Below are positions 18,441 to 26,860 of a stretch of DNA of 53,099 nt, one piece after another. Origin of the DNA: an uncultured Alphaproteobacteria bacterium (GTDB taxonomy: Bacteria; Pseudomonadota; Alphaproteobacteria; Caulobacterales; Aquidulcibacteraceae); NCBI GenBank assembly GCA_902826245.1, contig CADEEA010000016.1, positions 1 through 53,099 of the forward strand. The letters run 5' to 3'. Each line of letters begins with the position of its first letter. Within the stretch, counting starts at the first letter, position 1. A program made the translations under genes and the position numbers. The notes beneath the pieces were generated by a model. The model was not told the DNA's origin. It saw only the letters and a program-made list of their open reading frames with translations, and did not search any database.

Positions 18441-18457
18441 ATGCGAGTCATTCGCAA
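18441..18457. promoter_or_regulatory. Fur-box-like palindrome
   Basis: ATGCGAGTCATTCGCAA contains arms TGCGA and TCGCA around a short centre and resembles alphaproteobacterial Fur sites of the TGCRAAT-N-ATTYGCA kind. It lies 36 bp upstream of the minus-strand lipoprotein start and 13 bp upstream of piuC. GAGTC at 18445-18449 is also a GANTC methylation site. Confidence 0.6.
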
Positions 18458-18469
18458 TAACAAAATTCG

Positions 18470-19144
18470 ATGAGCCTTATTCTCCAGTCGGTTTTCAGCC
18501 CAGAAGACTTGGCGCGGGTGCGCGCTGAGTTGGAGGCGTGCGCCTGGTCGCCCGGAAAGGCGACGGCCGGAGCGACCGCGCGCGCTTTGAAGGAAAATTT
18601 GCAGGCCGGGGGCGAGGACCCGCGCGTCGCCGCTCTCGGGCGATTTGTTCACGAGGCGCTGCAACGCCACCCGCTGTTTGAGATCGCGGCGCGTCCGGCG
18701 CGTTTCTCCCGCGTCCTGTTTTCGCGTTATGAGCCCGGCATGAGTTACGGCGCGCACACAGACGACGCGCTGATGGGCCAGGGCGATGCGCGGCTGCGCA
18801 CCGATCTCGCGTTCACTTTGTTTTTGACTGAATCAAGCGCCTATGAAGGCGGCGCCTTGGTCGTGCAAAGCGCGCTTGGCGAGCAGGACATTAGGCTGGA
18901 AGCGGGCGACGCCATTCTCTACCCGGCTGGATCGATCCACCAGGTCGCGCCAGTGACACGGGGCGTGCGTCTGGCGGCTGTGGGCTGGATTCAGAGCCTG
19001 GTTCCCGATGCGGCGCGGCGCGAAACGCTGTTTGATCTGTCAGTATTGCGCGCCGATCTTGGTCAAGGCGGCGCCGGTCGCGATGTTCTGGTGCGGCTCG
19101 ATAAATCGATTTCCAACCTGCTGCGCATTTGGGCGCAACTCTAA
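18470..19144 (+). CDS. piuC: Fe(II)/2-oxoglutarate-dependent PKHD-type hydroxylase (PiuC/YbiX family)
   Basis: A 224-residue cytosolic dioxygenase of the PiuC family, which is typically iron-repressed and encoded near siderophore receptors. The iron triad is visible: H96 and D98 in YGAHTDD and H157 in AGSIHQV. The 2-oxoglutarate arginine is R167 in TRGVRLAAV. The C-terminal LVRLDKSISNLLRIWAQL helix is also typical. The substrate of the family is not firmly established. The gene starts just after a Fur-like palindrome. Its last 4 bp overlap the convergent membrane protein gene. Confidence 0.93.
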   Translation: MSLILQSVFSPEDLARVRAELEACAWSPGKATAGATARALKENLQAGGEDPRVAALGRFVHEALQRHPLFEIAARPARFSRVLFSRYEPGMSYGAHTDDALMGQGDARLRTDLAFTLFLTESSAYEGGALVVQSALGEQDIRLEAGDAILYPAGSIHQVAPVTRGVRLAAVGWIQSLVPDAARRETLFDLSVLRADLGQGGAGRDVLVRLDKSISNLLRIWAQL

Positions 19145-19617
19145 CGCTCGAAAACGCGTCCAGGATGCGTCAACGCCACCAGTGCGAAGATGCTGCCCGA
19201 TACCAGTACCGTCGGCAGTCCCAGCAAAAGCGAGAGTGGGACCAACGAGGCAATGGTTGAGAAGGAGAGGCTGCTGACGTCGCCGGCCGGCAAGGGCGAA
19301 GCGACAGACACGATGCCGCTCGTCAGCACAAATGGCGCCGCCGCCGATACGATCGCACCCCACACCACAACATGGCGCACAATGACGCGGCGCGCCCTAG
19401 GGGCGCCGCGGATCATCCAGCGCAACCACAGCCCCGTCATCGCCAGCGCGAACACGACAGCATCGCCCACCAGCGCCAATTGGCGAAGCTCCGGGCTCGT
19501 CGGCAGCAGCGCCGCCGGCCAGCCGATCGACAGAGCAAGTGCTGCCGGTATCCACAGGAGCGCTGGAGCGCGCCACCTGAGCGGCGGAATCCGGATCGGA
19601 ATTGGCGCCTCAACCAT
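19141..19617 (-). CDS. Small multi-pass membrane protein, unknown
   Basis: A 158-residue hydrophobic protein with about four predicted membrane helices (near 18-38, 48-67, 85-107 and 122-148). I recognise no family. It converges on piuC with a 4-bp overlap of coding ends and diverges from the DUF938 gene by 47 bp. The ATG at 19617 is the only good start before the first helix. Confidence 0.65.
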   Translation of the reverse strand: MVEAPIPIRIPPLRWRAPALLWIPAALALSIGWPAALLPTSPELRQLALVGDAVVFALAMTGLWLRWMIRGAPRARRVIVRHVVVWGAIVSAAAPFVLTSGIVSVASPLPAGDVSSLSFSTIASLVPLSLLLGLPTVLVSGSIFALVALTHPGRVFER

Positions 19618-19664
19618 GGCGCAAGTCTATAGCGAAAACGCCCGTAGTCACCCATGCTGGGCTC

Positions 19665-20273
19665 ATGGACCCACGCCGCACAGCGCCCTCGACCGCCCGC
19701 AATCGTGAACCGATCCTGGCCGTGCTGCAGCGCGCGCTCCCCGCTCGGGCTCTCGTGCTGGAGGTGGCTGCAGGCGCCGGCGAGCACGCCGTCTTCTTTG
19801 CCCACGCCATGCCTGGCTGGACCTGGACAGCCAGCGATCCGGACCCCGATGCGTGCGCAAGCATCGCTGCATGGGCCGGAGCGGCGCCCCTCCCTAACCT
19901 GGCGCCCCCGCGTGCTATCGATGCGGCCGCGCCTGCCTGGGGCGTGGAGGACGAAACGCTGTTCGACGCGCTCGTCTGCATCAACATGATCCATATTGCG
20001 CCCTGGGAGGCGACGCTCGGCTTGATGGCGGGCGCTGAGCGAATACTGAGATCAGGCGGCGTCTTGTACACGTACGGCGCCTACAAGCGCGGCGGGCGCC
20101 ACACTGCGCCCTCGAACGAGACGTTCGACGTTTGGCTAAAACAACGCGATCCGCGCTTCGGCGTTCGGGACATCGAGGCTGTGGAGAAAGCAGCGTGTGC
20201 GCGCGGCCTCACGCTAGAGGAAATCGTCGATATGCCGGCAAATAATTTATCGCTGGTGTTTCGGCGCAACTGA
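19665..20273 (+). CDS. DUF938 family SAM-dependent methyltransferase
   Basis: A 202-residue class I methyltransferase-like protein of the DUF938 family. It begins MDPRRTAPSTARNREPILAV, the family hallmark. The SAM-binding loop VLEVAAGAGEHAVFFA follows, then DALVCINMIHIAPWEA and a GGVLYTYGAYKRGG segment. The substrate is unknown. I chose the ATG at 19665; the frame open from 19602 would overlap the divergent membrane protein gene. Confidence 0.9.
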   Translation: MDPRRTAPSTARNREPILAVLQRALPARALVLEVAAGAGEHAVFFAHAMPGWTWTASDPDPDACASIAAWAGAAPLPNLAPPRAIDAAAPAWGVEDETLFDALVCINMIHIAPWEATLGLMAGAERILRSGGVLYTYGAYKRGGRHTAPSNETFDVWLKQRDPRFGVRDIEAVEKAACARGLTLEEIVDMPANNLSLVFRRN

Positions 20274-20399
20274 TTTGTGCGTCGGGCGTGAAATCATGGT
20301 CATGTCGCGGTGTTTTGTCCGCGGCGCCATTTTCGTGTCGCACGCCCCTCCTATATGGAGCACGCAAACGCACTTTGTTTGCGCTACTTGGAACGCTCC

Positions 20400-20510
20400 A
20401 TGCGTAAGTTGGTGACTTTTCTCGAGATGACAATCGGCGCGGCCTTCACGGTTGCCGTCGCTGTCTACATGGCGCAGGGCGCCGTGCAGATGGGGGCGCT
20501 GGCGTCATAG
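20400..20510 (+). CDS. Possible 36-residue single-helix membrane peptide
   Basis: A short frame encodes a basic start (MRKLVTFLEM), one hydrophobic helix (about 8-28) and a short tail. It lies alone in a 280-bp gap. TTTCGT and TATATG hexamers 16 bp apart at about 20332-20358 could form a promoter, and a GC-rich hairpin follows at 20519-20546. There is only a weak GGA as ribosome binding site. A 7-bp inverted repeat (CGCAAAC/GTTTGCG, 20363-20383) lies in the leader. The coding call rests on composition and context only. Confidence 0.4.
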   Translation: MRKLVTFLEMTIGAAFTVAVAVYMAQGAVQMGALAS

Positions 20511-20518
20511 CGAGGTGA

Positions 20519-20546
20519 GGGAGCGTGCGCAGAAGCGCGCGCTCCC
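20519..20546. other. Intergenic 12-bp hairpin without T-tract
   Basis: GGGAGCGTGCGC and GCGCGCGCTCCC flank a 4-base loop with one G-T pair. It lies between the possible membrane peptide and the convergent Uma2 gene and could stop transcription from both sides, though neither side has a T-run. Confidence 0.5.
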
Positions 20547-20553
20547 GCTCGCT

Positions 20554-21117
20554 TCATGCGGGCGTTAGCTCCACCCCGTCGTATATTTCCGCGAGCGTCA
20601 GGTTGACGCCAACGCCGCCGAGCGAAATCACAGCGTCCGGCCCGTCCACCTCCGCATTGGTCCATCCATCATCGCCGCGTGTCCACAACGACGCACGAGC
20701 GGCATTGGAGTCGAGCAGGACGAAATGCTTGAGTGTTGGGACGGTCTTATACTCTTCCGGCTTTTTGAGCAGGTCGAAGGTGCGTGTCGATGGCGAGAGC
20801 ACTTCAAAGAAGACGGCTGGCGCAGTGCTCTCGAGCGATTGCGGCGCGGGGGGCCCACAATCAATAGTCACGTCCGGGCGGCGGAAATTACCCTTAGGGA
20901 TTCGCGCGGCCTGGTCAGCTGTCTTGGGGCGACAAGGCCCAACGCGCAGGCGTTCGCGTAGGGTGGCGATCAGATTGACGACGATGCGGTCGTGGTTTTC
21001 GGTGGCGCCGGCCATCATCTCGATGGGTACGCCGTTGACCAGCTCCCATTTCCCCTCCTGGTCCAGGCACCAGGCAAGGAATTCCTCTCCGGTCATGAGT
21101 TTGCGGATCGCAGTCAT
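20554..21117 (-). CDS. Uma2 family (DUF820) putative endonuclease-fold protein, second copy
   Basis: A 187-residue Uma2 protein. The nuclease-fold landmarks are RRPDVTIDCG and AVFFEVLSPSTRTFDLLKKPEEY, with KHFVLLDSNAARASLW toward the end. It starts at ATG 21117 (MTAIRKLMTGEEFLAW); the open frame further up to 21780 is antisense to hbd. It shares only the family fold with the copy at 2056-2622, so the two are not a recent duplication. It stands alone between hbd and a small intergenic unit. Confidence 0.87.
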   Translation of the reverse strand: MTAIRKLMTGEEFLAWCLDQEGKWELVNGVPIEMMAGATENHDRIVVNLIATLRERLRVGPCRPKTADQAARIPKGNFRRPDVTIDCGPPAPQSLESTAPAVFFEVLSPSTRTFDLLKKPEEYKTVPTLKHFVLLDSNAARASLWTRGDDGWTNAEVDGPDAVISLGGVGVNLTLAEIYDGVELTPA

Positions 21118-21149
21118 GCTCTGGAGCGTAGCATCTAAGTTCGCCGTCG

Positions 21150-22028
21150 TCACCGCGTCGGCGTGGGGGGATCGGTGCGATAATCGTAGAAGCCGCGTTG
21201 GGTTTTGCGGCCAAGCCAGCCGGCTTCGACATATTTCACCAAGAGCGGGCAGGGGCGGTATTTGGAATCCGCCAAGCCTTCGTGCAACACCTGCATGATC
21301 GAGAGGCAGGTGTCCAAGCCGATGAAATCGGCGAGTTCCAACGGCCCCATCGGGTGGTTGGCGCCTAGTTTCATAGATTTGTCGATCGCCTCCACGGAGC
21401 CGACGCCTTCGTACAGCGTATACACTGCCTCGTTGATCATCGGCACCAGCACGCGATTGACGATGAAGGCCGGGAAGTCCTCGGCGTTGGCGATAGTCTT
21501 GCCGAGGCTCTCCACGAATTGGACGCTTGCGTCGTAAGTCTCTTGGCTGGTGGCGAGGCCGCGAATGAGCTCCACGAGCTTCATCACCGGCGCGGGATTC
21601 ATGAAATGAATGCCGATGAATTTGTCCGGTCGGTCGGTCGTGGCGGCGAGGCGCGTGATTGAAATCGAGGAGGTGTTCGAAGCGAGGATTGTGTCGGGCT
21701 TCAAGCTCATGCGCAGATCGGCGAAGACTTTGCGCTTGGCGTCGTCCTGCTCGACGATGGATTCGATCACCAAATCGCAAGCCTCGAACGCGGCGAGGTT
21801 TGGCGCGGCCTGGATGCGCTTCAGAGCGGCGTCCATGTCCGCCTGGGTAATGATGCCGCGCCCAACCTGACGGCGCATGTTTTTGGCGATGCTCTCCAGC
21901 CCGGAATTAATGCGCGACGCGTCGGCGTCATTCAGCAGCACGTCGTAGCCAGCCAGCGCGCAAACATGCGCGATCCCGGCGCCCATTTGCCCAGCGCCAA
22001 CTACGCCGACGGTTTTGATGCTGCTCAT
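21150..22028 (-). CDS. hbd: 3-hydroxybutyryl-CoA dehydrogenase
   Basis: A 292-residue NAD(P)-dependent 3-hydroxyacyl-CoA dehydrogenase that interconverts acetoacetyl-CoA and 3-hydroxybutyryl-CoA. The dinucleotide motif VGVVGAGQMGAGIAH is at the start. The catalytic region has GIHFMNPAPVMKLVELIRG, and the C-terminal half has FIVNRVLVPMINEAVY and GANHPMGPLELADFIGLD. The ATG at 22028 (MSSIKTVG) is preferred over an extension to 22082. It is third in the etfB-etfA-hbd operon, 72 bp after etfA, which ties it to fatty-acid or hydroxybutyrate oxidation. Confidence 0.95.
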   Translation of the reverse strand: MSSIKTVGVVGAGQMGAGIAHVCALAGYDVLLNDADASRINSGLESIAKNMRRQVGRGIITQADMDAALKRIQAAPNLAAFEACDLVIESIVEQDDAKRKVFADLRMSLKPDTILASNTSSISITRLAATTDRPDKFIGIHFMNPAPVMKLVELIRGLATSQETYDASVQFVESLGKTIANAEDFPAFIVNRVLVPMINEAVYTLYEGVGSVEAIDKSMKLGANHPMGPLELADFIGLDTCLSIMQVLHEGLADSKYRPCPLLVKYVEAGWLGRKTQRGFYDYRTDPPTPTR

Positions 22029-22100
22029 GTCACGGCCGTTTTTCCAACTCTTGTTGCAATGCAACATAAGCTTGAACTTCATACAAGGGTAGCGCCGGTC

Positions 22101-23045
22101 TCAAAGGCCCGCCTTCGTCAGCTCCGCCATCAATTCCGGCACGGCGACCTTGTAATCGGCAACCAGGCCGATATCGGCGATCTGGAAGATCGGCGCGTCC
22201 TCGTCCTTGTTGATGGCGACGATCACCTTGCTGTCCTTCATGCCGGCCAAATGCTGGATGGCGCCGGATATGCCGATGGCGACGTAAAGCTCGGGCGCCA
22301 CCACTTTGCCGGTCTGGCCGACTTGGTAATCGTTGGGGGCGTAGCCGGCATCGACTGCTGCGCGCGAGGCGCCCACCGCGGCGCCGAGTTTATCGGCCAG
22401 CGGGTCGAGCACGCGATGAAACTCCTCAGCCGAGCCCAGTGCGCGCCCGCCCGACACCACACGCTTGGCGGCGGTGAGTTCGGGACGGTCGGACTTCGCC
22501 AATTCCTCGCGCACGAAGGTCGACTTAAACGGCCCGCCCGGCGCGGCGATACTTTCAATTGCGGCGCCGCCGCCTTCGCCCGCGGGCTTGAAAGCGGTCG
22601 CCTGCACGGTGAGCACTTTTTTCGCCTGCTCGTCTTGCACCGTGATGAGCGCATTGCCGGCATAGATGGGGCGCACGAACGTGTCGGCGCTTTGTACGGC
22701 GATGACGCCGGACACCTGCATCACGTCGAGCTTGGCGGCCACGCGCGGGGCCGCGTTCTTGCCGGTTGTCGTCGCCGGGAACAGCGCCGCGTCGTATTGA
22801 GCCATCAGCGGCACGATCAGCGCTTCCATGGGTTCCGCGAGCTGCTTGTCGAGGGATGCCGCGTCGGCATGAAGCACCTTGCGCACGCCCGCGATCTTCG
22901 CCGCCGCCGCGGCTGCATCTCCGGCCCTCGAACCGGCCACCAGCACATCGACATCGCCGCTCATCGCCGCCGCGGCGGTGACGAGTTTGTGGGTGGCGTC
23001 CTTGAGCGCGTTATTGTCGTGCTCGGCTACAACCAGGACAGCCAT
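22101..23045 (-). CDS. etfA: Electron transfer flavoprotein subunit alpha
   Basis: A 314-residue ETF alpha subunit, which with EtfB carries FAD and AMP and passes electrons from acyl-CoA dehydrogenases to ETF:quinone oxidoreductase. The C-terminal FAD-binding region is clear: [52 protein letters not shown] and [20 protein letters not shown]. The N-terminus [20 protein letters not shown] is typical. Its ATG overlaps the etfB stop (ATGA), giving coupled translation. Confidence 0.97.
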   Translation of the reverse strand: MAVLVVAEHDNNALKDATHKLVTAAAAMSGDVDVLVAGSRAGDAAAAAAKIAGVRKVLHADAASLDKQLAEPMEALIVPLMAQYDAALFPATTTGKNAAPRVAAKLDVMQVSGVIAVQSADTFVRPIYAGNALITVQDEQAKKVLTVQATAFKPAGEGGGAAIESIAAPGGPFKSTFVREELAKSDRPELTAAKRVVSGGRALGSAEEFHRVLDPLADKLGAAVGASRAAVDAGYAPNDYQVGQTGKVVAPELYVAIGISGAIQHLAGMKDSKVIVAINKDEDAPIFQIADIGLVADYKVAVPELMAELTKAGL

Positions 23046-23809
23046 CAGAATATCCCCGCTTCTTTAAGCTTGCCGACCAGTTCGGCGGCGGTCTTGACTT
23101 TCGCGCCGCCTTGGCGCTTCGGCGGCTCGGCGGTTTTGATCACTTTGAGACGCGGGCTCACGTCAACGCCGAAATCGGCCGGCGTCTTCACGTCGATCGG
23201 CTTTTTCTTCGCCTTCATGATGTTTGGCAGCGACGCATAGCGTGGCTCGTTCAAGCGCAAATCGGTGGTGATGATCGCCGGAAGTTGCACATCGATGGTC
23301 TGCAGGCCGCCGTCGACTTCGCGCGTGACGCTCGCCTTGTCGCCCTGGAGCACGATTTTCGATGCGAACGTCGCCTGCGGCCAGTCGAGAAGTGCAGCCA
23401 GCATCTGGCCGGTGGCGTTATTGTCGTCGTCGATGGCCTGCTTGCCGAGAATGACGAGATCCGGCTTCTCCGTCTCGATCACTGCTTTCAGCAACTTTGC
23501 CACCGCCAGCGGTTCGATCTCGCCCTCGGCTTTCACGAGAATTCCGCGGTCGGCGCCGATGGCGAGCGCGTTGCGAATGGTTTCTTGCGCCTGCTCAGGC
23601 CCAATCGAAACGGCGACTATCTCTGTCGCGGCGTCCTTGGCGTGGCCGCCGCCGCCTTCTTTCATGCGCACGGCTTCCTCAACGGCAATCTCGCAGAACG
23701 GGTTGATCGACATCTTCAGATTCGAGAGGTCGACCCCCGATCCGTCCGGCTTGACGCGGACCTTGAGATTGTAATCGAGCACCCGCTTGATCGGGACGAG
23801 CACTTTCAT
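23045..23809 (-). CDS. etfB: Electron transfer flavoprotein subunit beta
   Basis: A 254-residue ETF beta subunit. It begins [20 protein letters not shown] and has the AMP-binding loop region with [18 protein letters not shown] and [20 protein letters not shown]. The C-terminal arm ends [20 protein letters not shown]. The ATG at 23809 is chosen over an upstream start at 23866, which lies in the region shared with the divergent serine hydrolase. It is first in the operon with etfA and hbd. Confidence 0.97.
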   Translation of the reverse strand: MKVLVPIKRVLDYNLKVRVKPDGSGVDLSNLKMSINPFCEIAVEEAVRMKEGGGGHAKDAATEIVAVSIGPEQAQETIRNALAIGADRGILVKAEGEIEPLAVAKLLKAVIETEKPDLVILGKQAIDDDNNATGQMLAALLDWPQATFASKIVLQGDKASVTREVDGGLQTIDVQLPAIITTDLRLNEPRYASLPNIMKAKKKPIDVKTPADFGVDVSPRLKVIKTAEPPKRQGGAKVKTAAELVGKLKEAGIF

Positions 23810-23972
23810 GCTTGATTTCCTTGAGGTTTCCGTGAACGCGCTGCGGCGCAACAACGCGGCGGACACTAGCGGGCCCCCAATTCCCGCGTCAATGCGACGA
23901 TCGCGCCTTGATGCGTCTGACCCGGTCGATCAAAGCATCCTAGACGGCAGGAGAACAAAGGAGCCAACCGCC

Positions 23973-25379
23973 ATGATCTCGCGCCGAACGTTATTGCTTG
24001 CAGCAGGGTTTACGCCGCTCACCGTGGGTCCTGGATTCGCTCAGGCGCCTGCTGATTTCCAGGGCGAGTGGTTTGGCGCACTGGACCTTGGATCGCAGCG
24101 CTTGCGTTTGCGCCTTGTCATCGACGAAGGCCCGAGTTCGATTTTGTACAGCATCGATCAAGGCAATGCGCCGATCCCCGTCGCCGAGACGTTGATCGAC
24201 GGCGCCCAAGTCACACTCGATGTTCCTGCAATAGGCGCGAGCTTTAGCGGGCGCCTCGAGGGGGGACGCCTCGAGGGTCAATTCACGCAGCGCGGAACAT
24301 TGCCGCTGGTGTTCACACGCGAGCAGGTCGCCGAAACAGCTCCCGCGCCCGAGGCGCTGACGCAAGCCCGCCTCGCCGCTTTGCGCGAACAAGCCGGCGC
24401 GCCCGCATTGATCGCAGCCGCAGCAAATCGGGATGGGCGACGTACAGCGTTCGCCGACGGCGTACGCGCGCTCGGCCACGAAGAGCGGGTCACGACATCG
24501 GACAAGTGGCACCTTGGCTCGATCACCAAATCCATGACCGCAACGCTCGTGGCGCGATGCGCCGAGGCCGGCGTGATCTCCTGGGACGACACGATCGCAA
24601 GCGCGCTGGGCGGCGCCATTCCGGACATGCGCGCGGAATACCGCGACGTGACGTTTCGGCATTTGTGCTCGCATCGCGCTGGATTGCCCTCGAACATCGA
24701 GATGGTGGATTTGTTGAGGTTCCCTCGCGAAAGCCAAGACGCGCGCGCTGATCGCATCGCCTATGCGCGGCTGGGGCTATTGCAAATGCCTGTGGGCGCG
24801 AAGGAGGCTTCGTTCGAATATTCCAACACTGGCTACGTCGTCGCCGGCGCCATGCTGGAGGCCAAACTGGGCGCGCCTTGGGAATCGATCATTCAGGAAC
24901 GTGTTTTCAATCCGCTCGGCATGAGCAGCGCAGGCCAAGGCGCGCCGGGCGCGCCAGGAGCTTATGATCAACCGGCGGGGCATGCTGAAGTCGCCGCCGC
25001 CTTGGCGGCATTTCCGCCAGGCGGTCCCATGACCGACAATCCCGCCGCACTCGGCCCGGCGGGACGGGTGCATGCCGCGTTCGATGATGTACTCAAATAT
25101 CTGGCGGCCCACCGGGACGCGGCGTCGCCGTTCCTGCGCCGGGAGAGTTGGGAACTCTTGCACACGCCGCCGTTCGGCGGGCCCTATGCGATGGGCTGGA
25201 TGCGGCGCGGAGACGGCTCGCTTTGGCACAATGGCTCGAACACGCTCTGGTATGCCGAAGTGATGTTCGATAGCGGGCGCGGTGTAGCGGCGGCTGCCGC
25301 GGCCAATGACGGCCGCGCCGGTGAGATGGGCCGCCCGGTAGGCGCGGCGCTGCTGGGGGCAGCGCAGGCGGTCGCGTGA
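23973..25379 (+). CDS. Exported serine hydrolase, beta-lactamase-related (class C-like fold)
   Basis: A 468-residue protein with signal MISRRTLLLAAGFTPLTVGP, which has an RR pair and could use Tat. The beta-lactamase/DD-peptidase fold motifs are S183-x-x-K186 in LGSITKS and Y283-S-N in FEYSNTG. A third motif is probably HNGSN near residue 425. The segment before the catalytic domain (about 28-115) is a small beta-rich module. Such enzymes include esterases and D-amino-acid peptidases, so antibiotic resistance should not be assumed. The ATG at 23973 has GGAG nine bases upstream. Confidence 0.88.
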   Translation: MISRRTLLLAAGFTPLTVGPGFAQAPADFQGEWFGALDLGSQRLRLRLVIDEGPSSILYSIDQGNAPIPVAETLIDGAQVTLDVPAIGASFSGRLEGGRLEGQFTQRGTLPLVFTREQVAETAPAPEALTQARLAALREQAGAPALIAAAANRDGRRTAFADGVRALGHEERVTTSDKWHLGSITKSMTATLVARCAEAGVISWDDTIASALGGAIPDMRAEYRDVTFRHLCSHRAGLPSNIEMVDLLRFPRESQDARADRIAYARLGLLQMPVGAKEASFEYSNTGYVVAGAMLEAKLGAPWESIIQERVFNPLGMSSAGQGAPGAPGAYDQPAGHAEVAAALAAFPPGGPMTDNPAALGPAGRVHAAFDDVLKYLAAHRDAASPFLRRESWELLHTPPFGGPYAMGWMRRGDGSLWHNGSNTLWYAEVMFDSGRGVAAAAAANDGRAGEMGRPVGAALLGAAQAVA

Positions 25380-25433
25380 ACCCTGGACCCCGCGCCTATC
25401 CTTGCGCTAGAGCAGGCGGTCAGCGGGGCCAGA

Positions 25434-26288
25434 ATGTTCAATTTCCGCAAAAAGAGCGCGCTGCTGATCGATTTCGACAATGTCATCGGCATGACCGGCG
25501 GCGATCTCGTCACAAAAATTGAGAATTGGATGGCTTGGCTCGAAGCCGGCGGTTTCGAAGCCAAGCCCAAGAGGCGTACGTTCGTCACCAAGCGGGTCTA
25601 TTGGAACGGCATGAACGAGCGCTACCGGCCGGCTTTCGAGGCCGCAGGCTTCGAAGCGTTCGCTTGCCGCGCCATCGCGCGGGAGAAGAAGAGCTCCGCC
25701 GACATCGTCATGACGCTCGACGCGATGGAAGTCGCCAACGAGTTTCGCGGCCTCAAGGAAGTGATCCTGCTGACCTCCGACACCGACTTCGTGCCCGTGG
25801 TCAATCGCCTGCAGGACCGCAAGCTCGATGTGGTGGCCATGGGCAATGAGGAAAACACGACGGCGGCGGTGTATCGCGATTACGCCGATGCAGTGGTGCT
25901 GCGCCGCGATCTGATCGCGGCGTTTGCCTATACGCCGCCGCGCCGCTCCTGGTTCGCCGCGAGCAAACCCGTGCAAACAAAGGCGCCATCGGCGCAGTCG
26001 AAGCAGAGCCAAGCAGCGACCCCGCGCGCGCTCGACAAACTCGATCAAGCCGCTGACCGCCTGGTGCAAGCCGCCAAGGGCGCGCTGGGCTCGCCTCTGA
26101 GCCGGCAAAGCGTCTATCGCGCACTGCAGACGCTGCCGGGTTTCAGCCCCACCGGCCCTGAACCCTGGTTCGGAGCAGGGTCGTACAAGCAATTGCTGCG
26201 TACGGTGGCGGAGCGGCGCAAGTCGGAATTGCGCCTGCACGCTTATCGCAATGGCGGCCTCTGCGTTGCGTACCGGGCGCAGGAATAG
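25434..26288 (+). CDS. NYN domain (LabA-like) ribonuclease with C-terminal helical domain
   Basis: A 284-residue protein. The N-terminal NYN/PIN-like domain carries metal-binding acids in ALLIDFDNV (D13, D15), SADIVMTLDAME and ILLTSDTDFVPVVNRL. A Lys/Ala/Gln-rich linker (about 180-215) leads to a helical C-terminal region with SRQSVYRALQTLPGFSP and YKQLLRTVAERRKS, which resembles an OST-HTH/LOTUS-type RNA-binding module. An RNA-cleaving role is inferred from family. It stands alone, and its end lies 4 bp from the convergent YHS gene. Confidence 0.85.
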   Translation: MFNFRKKSALLIDFDNVIGMTGGDLVTKIENWMAWLEAGGFEAKPKRRTFVTKRVYWNGMNERYRPAFEAAGFEAFACRAIAREKKSSADIVMTLDAMEVANEFRGLKEVILLTSDTDFVPVVNRLQDRKLDVVAMGNEENTTAAVYRDYADAVVLRRDLIAAFAYTPPRRSWFAASKPVQTKAPSAQSKQSQAATPRALDKLDQAADRLVQAAKGALGSPLSRQSVYRALQTLPGFSPTGPEPWFGAGSYKQLLRTVAERRKSELRLHAYRNGGLCVAYRAQE

Positions 26289-26292
26289 CTGG

Positions 26293-26745
26293 CTAACGCG
26301 TCAACACGCTCGGCCAGTTGGCGTCGGCGTTGCGGATGTGCCCGGCGACGTCGCCGTTCCAGCGGCGCTGCACATCATCGTTGTAGTTCAGGTAGAGTTT
26401 GCTGTCGACGATGCGCCAATTATTGGGGTTGGCGGAAGCGGTGTAGCCTTGGCTCACCGCCCAGGCGCAATAGCCGCCATATTGGGGCAGGTAGCGCGCG
26501 GGATCGGCGCGGAACGCCGCGAGATGCTCCGCCGAGGCGAAACGATATTCGATGCCTAGATGGACTTGTCGGAATTGCGTGGTTCCGCGCACCGGCCTGC
26601 CGTCGGTGAAGTAGGAGACGACATCGTAACCGGACACGCCGACATTGCTGGCGAAACCGGTATATACTGGGCGCTGGTCCGCAAGCGCTGGCGCGGCGGC
26701 CAATGTGGCGAGAGCGATTCCGAGTGCGAGTATCAACGCGCGCAT
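26293..26745 (-). CDS. Exported YHS-domain protein
   Basis: A 150-residue protein with a cleavable signal (MRALILALGIALATLAAAPALA). A YHS-type domain follows, with SGYDVVSYFTDGRPVRG, EYRFASAEHLAAFRADPARY and LPQYGGYCAWAVSQGY, a pattern linked to metal-related or redox proteins. The upstream region has a GTAACC-N16-CGT promoter like that of the nearby sigF gene, which suggests stress-induced expression. It lies 115 bp beyond the nrsF stop and in the same direction, but its own promoter makes it a separate unit. Confidence 0.88.
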   Translation of the reverse strand: MRALILALGIALATLAAAPALADQRPVYTGFASNVGVSGYDVVSYFTDGRPVRGTTQFRQVHLGIEYRFASAEHLAAFRADPARYLPQYGGYCAWAVSQGYTASANPNNWRIVDSKLYLNYNDDVQRRWNGDVAGHIRNADANWPSVLTR

Positions 26746-26787
26746 GTTGGGGTCTCCGTGGCATGTCGTTCGAGGGACGATACTGCG

Positions 26788-26815
26788 AAGACGTTCGGCG
26801 AAGTCGATGGGTTAC
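26788..26815 (-). promoter_or_regulatory. Predicted SigF-type promoter of the YHS gene
   Basis: On the minus strand GTAACC (26815-26810) is followed after exactly 16 bases by CGTCTT (26793-26788), about 43 bp before the YHS start codon. The sigF promoter has the same two elements at the same spacing. Confidence 0.6.
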
Positions 26816-26860
26816 AGCGATGCCTGCGGGATCGTTCGGCGGGCTTGGCGTCGGCTTATG

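Noticed and set aside
20554..21117. Uma2 proteins as transposon-associated markers of a mobile element
   Set aside because: No transposase, inverted repeats or target duplications were seen beside either Uma2 gene.
21966..23240. A 424-codon open frame on the plus strand
   Set aside because: It is antisense to etfA and hbd, both clearly conserved, and its protein is His/Arg-rich without any recognisable domain; it reflects high GC in the opposite frame.
23973..25379. The serine hydrolase as an antibiotic-resistance beta-lactamase
   Set aside because: It has the SxxK and YxN fold motifs, but the fold is shared by many esterases and peptidases and no resistance-specific feature or neighbour is present.
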